Source of the DNA: an uncultured Eubacteriales bacterium
Lineage (GTDB): Bacteria > Bacillota > Clostridia > Oscillospirales > Oscillospiraceae
Assembly: GCA_900543085.1 (NCBI GenBank)
Contig: UQQF01000038.1
Coordinates: forward strand, 1-19,912
Reading direction: 5' to 3'
Length of the DNA stretch: 19,912 nucleotides
The notes under the pieces: model-generated
What the model was told of the DNA's origin: nothing
Database searches by the model: none
The model's input: the letters and a program-made list of their open reading frames with translations, nothing else
Made by a program: the position numbers and the translations under genes
Shown: positions 15,688 through 19,912 of the stretch, piece after piece
Numbering within the stretch: position 1 is the stretch's first letter
Layout of the letters: every line of letters starts with the position of its first letter

Positions 15688-15719
15688 AACACTTCTTTAA
15701 CATCTGTATGTTTTAATAT
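15688..15719 (+). promoter_or_regulatory. Response regulator promoter with the shared direct repeat
   Basis: AACACT (15688-15693) and AACATC (15699-15704) are 11 bases apart, as in the repeat at 14834-14850. A -10 TAATAT (15714-15719) follows, with no good -35, as expected for an activator-dependent promoter in which the repeats cover the -35 zone. Confidence 0.5.
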
Positions 15720-15748
15720 CCTCACACAAGGGAAAGGAGCGTGCGGCT

Positions 15749-16423
15749 ATGTTCAAGCTGCTCGTGGTTGAGGATGACAGGGAGCTGAATAAGACAGTCT
15801 GCTCCTATTTGAATCAGAACGGCTACGAGGCCGTGGGCTGTCTGAGCGCGACCGAGGCCTATGACGTCATGTACGGGGGCACTCCGGTAGACCTCATAAT
15901 CTCCGACATCATGATGCCGGAGATAGACGGCTTTGAATTCGCCGGGACAGTACGCGAGCTCAACACAGATATACCGATACTTTTCTTGACCGCGCGGGAT
16001 GACTTTGCAAGCAAACAGCGCGGTTTTCGCGCGGGGGTGGACGACTACATGGTCAAGCCCGCAGACATGGACGAGCTGCTTCTTCGCGTGGAGGCGCTGC
16101 TCCGCCGCGCCAAGATAGCGCACAGCCGCCGGCTGGAGGTCGGCTCGCTGGTGCTGGACGCGGACGAACGCACAGCCTACGTCAACGGCGTGGAGGTTCC
16201 GCTGACGGTGCGGGAGTTCAACCTTATCTACAAGCTGCTCAGTTATCCGCGCAAGACCTTCACCCGCAGCCAGCTCATGGACGAGTTCTGGGACGGAGAC
16301 AGCTCCTCCGGCCCTCGCACGGTGGACGTCTACATGACCAAGCTGCGCAGCAAGTTTGCAGACTGCGGCGACTTTGAGATCGTCACCGTCCACGGTCTGG
16401 GCTACAAGGCGGTGCTCAAATGA
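15749..16423 (+). CDS. OmpR/PhoB-family response regulator
   Basis: The 224-residue protein has a receiver domain (1-118) and a winged-helix DNA-binding domain (about 127-223). Acidic pocket EDD (8-10), phospho-acceptor Asp53 in ISDIMMPEIDG, Thr81 and Lys103 in VKPADMDELL are all present. The C-terminal domain shows LTVREFNLIYKLL and RTVDVYMTKLRSK, then VTVHGLGYKAV. AAAGGAG (15733-15739) precedes ATG 15749. It overlaps the kinase gene by four bases (ATGA). It should bind tandem 11-bp-spaced repeats, and such repeats lie in front of this gene and of the four-TM protein gene. The signal is unknown. Confidence 0.95.
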   Translation: MFKLLVVEDDRELNKTVCSYLNQNGYEAVGCLSATEAYDVMYGGTPVDLIISDIMMPEIDGFEFAGTVRELNTDIPILFLTARDDFASKQRGFRAGVDDYMVKPADMDELLLRVEALLRRAKIAHSRRLEVGSLVLDADERTAYVNGVEVPLTVREFNLIYKLLSYPRKTFTRSQLMDEFWDGDSSSGPRTVDVYMTKLRSKFADCGDFEIVTVHGLGYKAVLK

Positions 16424-17532
16424 ACCAGGACGCAAAGCGGCGCAGACGGATCGGATGGCTCTTTTCTCTGCGCAGATACATCATTTTTTTCGTCACCATA
16501 GCTTTTGCCATCACGTGCAGCATGCTGCTCTTTCTCAACACCTTCGCCCGAACCTCCGGCATTGAGCTGTCGCGTGAGTACGTCGAGAGCGCGGCGCAGG
16601 TCACGGCGCTGAACATACTGCTGCTGAGCGCGGCGGCGACGGTGCTGGACGGCGTGAGGCGCAAGTTCATGGTCGGCCGCCCCGTGCGCATGATATCCAG
16701 AGCCGCCGAGCGGATAATGCAGGGTGATTTCTCCGCCCGCGTCCCGGAAATACGTAGCATCGACACGGCGGACGGCTTCGACGTCATCGCCGACTGCTTC
16801 AACAAGATGGCGCAGGAGCTCTCCGGGATGGAGACCCTGCGCACGGATTTCATCGCCAACGTCTCGCACGAACTCAAGACGCCGCTGGCCGTGATGCAGA
16901 ACTACGGCACCATGCTCCAGCAGCCCGGGCTGAGCGACGAGCAGCGCGTCGAGTACGCCAAGGCCGTTACCGACGCCGCCAGGCGGCTCGCCAACCTCAT
17001 CACCAACATCCTGAAGCTGAACAAGCTGGAAAACCAGCAGATATACCCCGCCGCCGAGACCTATGACCTGGGCGAGCAGCTTTGCGAGTGCCTCCTGGAC
17101 TTTGAGGGCGCATGGGAGGAAAAGGAGCTGGACATAGAGACGGACATCGCCGACGGCGTCATGGTGGACACTGACGCCGAGCTGCTGTCCCTGGTCTGGA
17201 ACAACCTCTTTTCAAACGCCGTAAAGTTCACGCAGCCGCACGGGCGCGTCTCTGTCTCCCTGCGCCAGGACGGCGGCGACGCCGTCGTCACCGTAGCCGA
17301 CACGGGCTGCGGCATCTCCCCGGAGGTGGGCAAACACATCTTTGAAAAGTTCTACCAGGGCGACACCTCCCACGCTACTCAGGGCAACGGTCTGGGTCTC
17401 GCCCTGGTCAGGCGCGTCATAGACATCGTCGGCGGCGACATAGCCGTCAGCAGCGAGGCCGGGGTCGGCAGCGAGTTCACCGTGCGTCTCAGGAGGAGTG
17501 CGAATGGGAAAGCTGAAAAGGATTCTAAATAA
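16420..17532 (+). CDS. Membrane sensor histidine kinase with a short extracytoplasmic loop
   Basis: The 370-residue protein has TM1 (about 20-42), a loop of about 18 residues, TM2 (about 61-78), a HAMP-like linker (to about 135), a dimerisation/phosphotransfer domain with His150 in FIANVSHELKTPL, and an ATPase domain with NNLFSNAVKF (N box), DTGCGISPE (G1), FEKFYQGD (F box) and GNGLGLALVRR (G2). The loop is too small for a ligand-binding domain, which suggests a kinase that senses within the membrane or through a partner protein. It overlaps the response regulator by four bases and the next membrane gene by 29 bases, so all three are coupled. It phosphorylates the adjacent response regulator. 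Confidence 0.95.
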   Translation: MNQDAKRRRRIGWLFSLRRYIIFFVTIAFAITCSMLLFLNTFARTSGIELSREYVESAAQVTALNILLLSAAATVLDGVRRKFMVGRPVRMISRAAERIMQGDFSARVPEIRSIDTADGFDVIADCFNKMAQELSGMETLRTDFIANVSHELKTPLAVMQNYGTMLQQPGLSDEQRVEYAKAVTDAARRLANLITNILKLNKLENQQIYPAAETYDLGEQLCECLLDFEGAWEEKELDIETDIADGVMVDTDAELLSLVWNNLFSNAVKFTQPHGRVSVSLRQDGGDAVVTVADTGCGISPEVGKHIFEKFYQGDTSHATQGNGLGLALVRRVIDIVGGDIAVSSEAGVGSEFTVRLRRSANGKAEKDSK

Positions 17533-18394
17533 GCTGCTCTTTCCGGGCGCGGCCGTGGTGCTGATATGCGTCCCCGCCGCCGCGGCGCTGCTTATTTACG
17601 CCTTCATGTACGCCGGGGAGGACAGCCACGTTGCCTACATCGCCTACGTCTTCTCGGCCTACGCTCTGGTCTTCCTCTGCGCCAACGCCTTCCCCATATT
17701 CCGGCGCGGCATACAGCGCGCGGAGCAGATACCGCTTGTCAGCCGCTACATGAGCGACGTCTCCTTTCGCGTCGGCGTCTCGCTGCACGCCTCGCTGGCA
17801 GTCAACGTTCTGTACTCGGCGCTCAACGCGGCCTTCGGCGTCATCTACATGTCCGTGTGGTTCGGCACTCTCGCCGTCTACTACATCTTTCTCGCCGTGC
17901 TGCGTTTCCTGCTGGTGCGCTACGTCCACAGGCACGGCTTCGGCACGGATATGCGCGGCGAGTGGCTGCGTTACCGCGCCTGCGGCGCCATACTCGTGGC
18001 GATGACCGCCGCCCTTGCCGGCGTGACAGTGCTCGTGCTGCACGACAGCGGCGGATTCACCTACGCCGGATACCTCATCTTCATCATGACCGTGTATGCT
18101 TTTTACACCACGATCATGGGCATAGTGAACCTCGTCAGGTACCGCAGATACAAAAGCCCCGCGATGAGCGCGTCCCGCGCCGTGAGCCTCGCTTCGGCGC
18201 TTGTATCCATGCTCTCGCTGGAGGTGGCGATGCTGACCGAGTTCGGCTCCGAGAGCGAGGCGGGCTTTCGCACGGGCATGATACTCGGCTCAGGCGTCGC
18301 CGTGTGCCTGACAGTTACCTGCCTGGGCTGCTATATGATAGCGCGCTCCGTCAAAGAACTGAGGACGGCAGGCAGTTTGGATTTGAACGCATAG
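17504..18394 (+). CDS. Eight-TM membrane protein of a two-component operon, function unknown
   Basis: I do not recognise a named family. The 296-residue protein begins with MGKLKRILNKLLFPG and has about eight hydrophobic segments (near residues 13-36, 43-66, 90-115, 117-139, 157-177, 188-211, 226-247 and 258-280), joined by short basic loops such as NLVRYRRYKSP. No transport or enzyme motif is visible. ATG 17504 is preferred: AGGAGG (17491-17496) lies seven bases before it, whereas a GTG at 17498 would be too close. The start lies inside the kinase gene, so synthesis is coupled. With a kinase that lacks a sensor domain, this protein is a candidate partner that detects the signal; it might instead be the output. 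Confidence 0.8.
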   Translation: MGKLKRILNKLLFPGAAVVLICVPAAAALLIYAFMYAGEDSHVAYIAYVFSAYALVFLCANAFPIFRRGIQRAEQIPLVSRYMSDVSFRVGVSLHASLAVNVLYSALNAAFGVIYMSVWFGTLAVYYIFLAVLRFLLVRYVHRHGFGTDMRGEWLRYRACGAILVAMTAALAGVTVLVLHDSGGFTYAGYLIFIMTVYAFYTTIMGIVNLVRYRRYKSPAMSASRAVSLASALVSMLSLEVAMLTEFGSESEAGFRTGMILGSGVAVCLTVTCLGCYMIARSVKELRTAGSLDLNA

Positions 18395-18453
18395 ACTCAG
18401 CCGGGCAGTGCTCATCTCCACGCACGCCAACCGGCACAGAAAGGACGGTCAGA

Positions 18454-18831
18454 ATGGACGTCAAAAAGGAGACCTTCAATTACACCTACTCCGCAAAACA
18501 GCAGCGCGAGATAGCAAAGATACGCGAAAAGTATCTCCCGCGCGAGGAAAACAAGCTCGACGCGCTCCGACGCCTGGACAAAAAGGCATCCAGGAAGGGC
18601 ACTGTCGTGTCGCTTATCCTCGGCGTGATAGGCTGCCTGGTCATGGGCGTCGGCATGTGCTGCGCCATGGTCTGGATGGGCGACCTCTTTATCCCCGGCA
18701 TAGTCATCGGCCTGGCCGGAATAGCGATGGTGGCCACCGCGTACCCCGTCTACACGCACATAACCCAAAAGGAGCGCGAGAAGATAGCGCCGGAGATCCT
18801 GCGCATCACGGACGAGCTCTCTGAAAAATAG
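18454..18831 (+). CDS. Small membrane protein with one GMC membrane hairpin, function unknown
   Basis: The 125-residue protein has a charged N-terminal part (1-50, with helix-forming QQREIAKIREKYLPREENKL), two membrane segments (about 52-97) and a charged C-terminal tail (102-125). The membrane part, LGVIGCLVMGVGMCCAMVW then IPGIVIGLAGIAM, matches the second half of the 122-residue protein at 14934-15302. It is thus a paralogue with a single hairpin, plus cytoplasmic flanks that may bind a partner. AAGGA (18441-18445) lies eight bases before ATG 18454. It is the last gene of the operon, with a strong hairpin after it. The longer open frame upstream of 18454 overlaps the eight-TM gene and is a shadow. 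Confidence 0.78.
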   Translation: MDVKKETFNYTYSAKQQREIAKIREKYLPREENKLDALRRLDKKASRKGTVVSLILGVIGCLVMGVGMCCAMVWMGDLFIPGIVIGLAGIAMVATAYPVYTHITQKEREKIAPEILRITDELSEK

Positions 18832-18845
18832 CGCGCAGCGCAAAG

Positions 18846-18889
18846 CGAATGAGCTCCGGGCGTCCATTTGGACGCCCGGAGCTCATTCG
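18846..18889. terminator. 20-bp hairpin between converging genes
   Basis: 18846-18865 pairs perfectly with 18870-18889, loop ATTT, with core GAGCTCCGGGCGTCC. The T-runs are poor on both strands (CCTCCC after it on plus; CTTTG on minus). It probably ends both the two-component operon and the converging XRE gene, whose stop codon (18883-18885) lies inside the stem. Confidence 0.65.
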
Positions 18890-19080
18890 TCCTCCCAGAA
18901 CAGTTCGTCCAGGGTTCTGCCAAGCACGCGGCAGATGGCCAGGCAGAGCCTTATCGTGGGATTGTAGTCGCCGCGCTCTATGGCGTTTATGGTCTGGCGG
19001 GTCACGCCGACGGCGTCGGCCAGCTGCTGCTGGGACATGTCCAGCGCCGCGCGGGCGGACTTCATGCGCAGGTTTTTCAC
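18883..19080 (-). CDS. Small XRE-family (HTH_3) transcriptional regulator
   Basis: The 65-residue protein is almost only a Cro/CI-type helix-turn-helix. SQQQLADAVGVTRQTINAIE (16-35) gives helices 2 and 3, with RQTINAIERG as the recognition part, followed by NPTIRLCLAICRVLGRTLDELF. Such short regulators often pair with a membrane gene and repress their own operon. GTG 19080 overlaps the stop of the upstream membrane gene by four bases (GTGA), with GGGAGG about ten bases upstream; this start gives the usual MKN beginning and length. A later ATG (codon 6) is possible but less likely. Confidence 0.92.
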   Translation of the reverse strand: MKNLRMKSARAALDMSQQQLADAVGVTRQTINAIERGDYNPTIRLCLAICRVLGRTLDELFWEDE

Positions 19081-19514
19081 TCGCCGTCATCCTCCCGCCT
19101 GACCTGCCTGCGGCGCAAGAAGGCAGCGGCAAACACTATGATGAACACGACGCCCAACGCCAGGTTCGCGCCCGCCTCCTGGAGCACTCCGTCCTCGACC
19201 ATGTACCCGTCGGATATCGCGAAGATGCCGAGACCTATGTTCATCGCCCCCAGTATGCCGAAGGTGGCATACTGACCGGTGCGCGAGGAGTCCGCCCACC
19301 AGTACGCGTCGCCGAAGATGCAGATGCACCCGTACACCGCCATCGACAGGCAGATGCACAGCATGCAGCCCACGATCGGCAGCACCCAGTCCCACACCGC
19401 CGCGCTGACGCCATAGACCATCAGCGCCGCCATGAGCGTGAAGTACCCCCACTTGAAGGCCTTCCCCTGCACGGCGATCTGACGCTCGTCGTATTTGGAT
19501 TTGGTTTTGAACAT
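19077..19514 (-). CDS. Four-TM membrane protein paired with the XRE regulator, function unknown
   Basis: The 145-residue protein starts MFKTKSKYDERQIAVQGKAF, and the YDERQ...GKAF signature marks a group of clostridial membrane proteins commonly followed by a small XRE regulator. Four hydrophobic segments lie near residues 22-43, 44-66, 82-101 and 111-133, and the tail is RRRQVRREDDGE. ATG 19514 is preferred: GAGGAGG lies nine bases before it, while a TTG at 19523 would abut the ribosome binding site. It overlaps the regulator by four bases. Function is unknown; the pair may be a membrane-level regulation unit, not a toxin-antitoxin system. No promoter was recognised in the repeat-rich DNA upstream. 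Confidence 0.82.
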   Translation of the reverse strand: MFKTKSKYDERQIAVQGKAFKWGYFTLMAALMVYGVSAAVWDWVLPIVGCMLCICLSMAVYGCICIFGDAYWWADSSRTGQYATFGILGAMNIGLGIFAISDGYMVEDGVLQEAGANLALGVVFIIVFAAAFLRRRQVRREDDGE

Positions 19515-19546
19515 GGTAGTCAACCTCCTCGATGGGTTTATTTTTT

Positions 19547-19650
19547 GGGGGGTGTAACCCCCCCCGCGGGACTCCTGTGGGGGAAGCCCCCCACGATGCT
19601 CCTGGGGCGCTTTCTTTGGTCTTGGCCAAAGAAAGCGTCCCAGACCCCGA
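19547..19650 (-). repeat. Dispersed palindromic repeat, right copy A
   Basis: The large hairpin 19602-19619 with 19626-19643 has 18 pairs (one G-T) and loop TCTTGG. The arms read CTGGGGCGCTTTCTTTGG and its complement. A second hairpin, GGGGGGT/ACCCCCC, lies at 19547-19553 with 19557-19563. Read on the minus strand, the order GGGGTCTGGG, long hairpin, CCCAGGAGC, G-run hairpin matches the left copy at 22-93. It lies upstream of the minus-strand four-TM gene. Confidence 0.65.
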
Positions 19651-19764
19651 AAGGAAAGCCGCTTTGGGTGGTTTAATATGCCGGGGATTAGTTTTATCTT
19701 GGCGCTTCGACATAGATACGTTGGTATCCCTTAATCTTTACGAGACTGGGGTGCGGTCTTTTTC

Positions 19765-19791
19765 GCGCGACGGCGCTTTGCGCCGGAGCGC
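19765..19791. other. Hairpin with a GA/GA internal loop in non-coding DNA
   Basis: GCGC (19765-19768) pairs with GCGC (19788-19791), and CGGCGC (19771-19776) with GCGCCG (19780-19785), loop TTT. They are separated by a symmetric GA/GA internal loop, which can form tandem sheared G-A pairs in RNA. The stretch 19651-19860 otherwise holds no supported gene, promoter or known RNA. Confidence 0.35.
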
Positions 19792-19860
19792 TTATGTGGG
19801 TTGTTAGTTGGGCGGCCACGCCCCCCGGGTGGAGCAACCCGGAGGGTTGCGGAACCCCTC

Positions 19861-19912
19861 CTGGGAGGCTTTCTTTGGTCTTGGCCAAAGAAAGCCCCCC
19901 AGACCCCGAAAG
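19861..19912 (-). repeat. Dispersed palindromic repeat, right copy B (runs off the window)
   Basis: 19861-19878 pairs with 19885-19902 (17 of 18 pairs; one A-C mismatch), with the same TCTTGG loop and the same trailing AGACCCCGAAAG as copy A. It is in the same orientation as copy A. The element meets the window end, so its far boundary is unknown. Confidence 0.6.

Noticed and set aside
17566..18453. Long open frame leading into the 125-residue protein
   Set aside because: It is out of frame within the eight-TM gene and is Arg-rich. ATG 18454 with AAGGA is a normal start.
18883..19514. Toxin-antitoxin system made of the XRE protein and the membrane protein
   Set aside because: The membrane protein is a four-TM protein with a conserved YDERQ start, unlike known small toxic peptides. 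The gene order and sizes fit a self-regulated membrane gene better.

Overview
This 19.9 kb window is chromosomal DNA from a high-GC member of the Firmicutes, most likely class Clostridia. The evidence is a SpoIVB-type sporulation protease, a GlgC/GlgD pair of ADP-glucose pyrophosphorylase subunits, strong GGAGG-type ribosome binding sites, short overlapping genes, and families typical of gut clostridia. No tRNA, rRNA, CRISPR array, transposase or phage gene was seen. The genus cannot be named from the sequence alone.

Layout. Positions 1-229 hold a palindromic repeat and an extended -10 promoter. Positions 230-6709 are a plus-strand run: prs (PRPP synthase), pth (peptidyl-tRNA hydrolase), then a glycogen set glgC, glgD and glgP, closed by a hairpin and an intrinsic terminator (6707-6800). 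About 400 bases of GC-rich, hairpin-rich DNA without a convincing gene follow. Next come a promoter, a stand-alone LytTR-domain regulator and a two-TM membrane protein (7205-8500). A two-way terminator separates these from a minus-strand cation diffusion facilitator, which is divergent from a MATE efflux protein (9998-11356). A second two-way terminator separates MATE from a minus-strand Mrp/NBP35-type Fe-S ATPase. The Mrp promoter carries a near-perfect palindrome between -35 and -10. Upstream of it is a minus-strand M14 peptidase with a peptidoglycan-binding domain and a LysM domain, divergent from spoIVB.

Positions 14820-18890 hold the most interesting block, a candidate envelope-sensing module. 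It contains a four-TM protein made of two copies of one membrane hairpin, an 81-residue protein built from 11-residue repeats, an OmpR-type response regulator, a histidine kinase with a very short extracytoplasmic loop, an eight-TM protein, and a last protein carrying one more copy of the same GMC membrane hairpin. The promoter region of the first gene and that of the response regulator share an 11-bp-spaced direct repeat (AACACT N5 AACAYY). This suggests that the response regulator controls both itself and the small membrane proteins.

The window ends with a minus-strand pair (four-TM protein plus XRE-type repressor) and about 370 bases of non-coding DNA. That DNA holds two more copies of the palindromic repeat seen at the left end, in the opposite orientation.

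Gene functions are assigned from motifs and remembered family features only. No database search was run. Promoters, operators and hairpins were found by eye.
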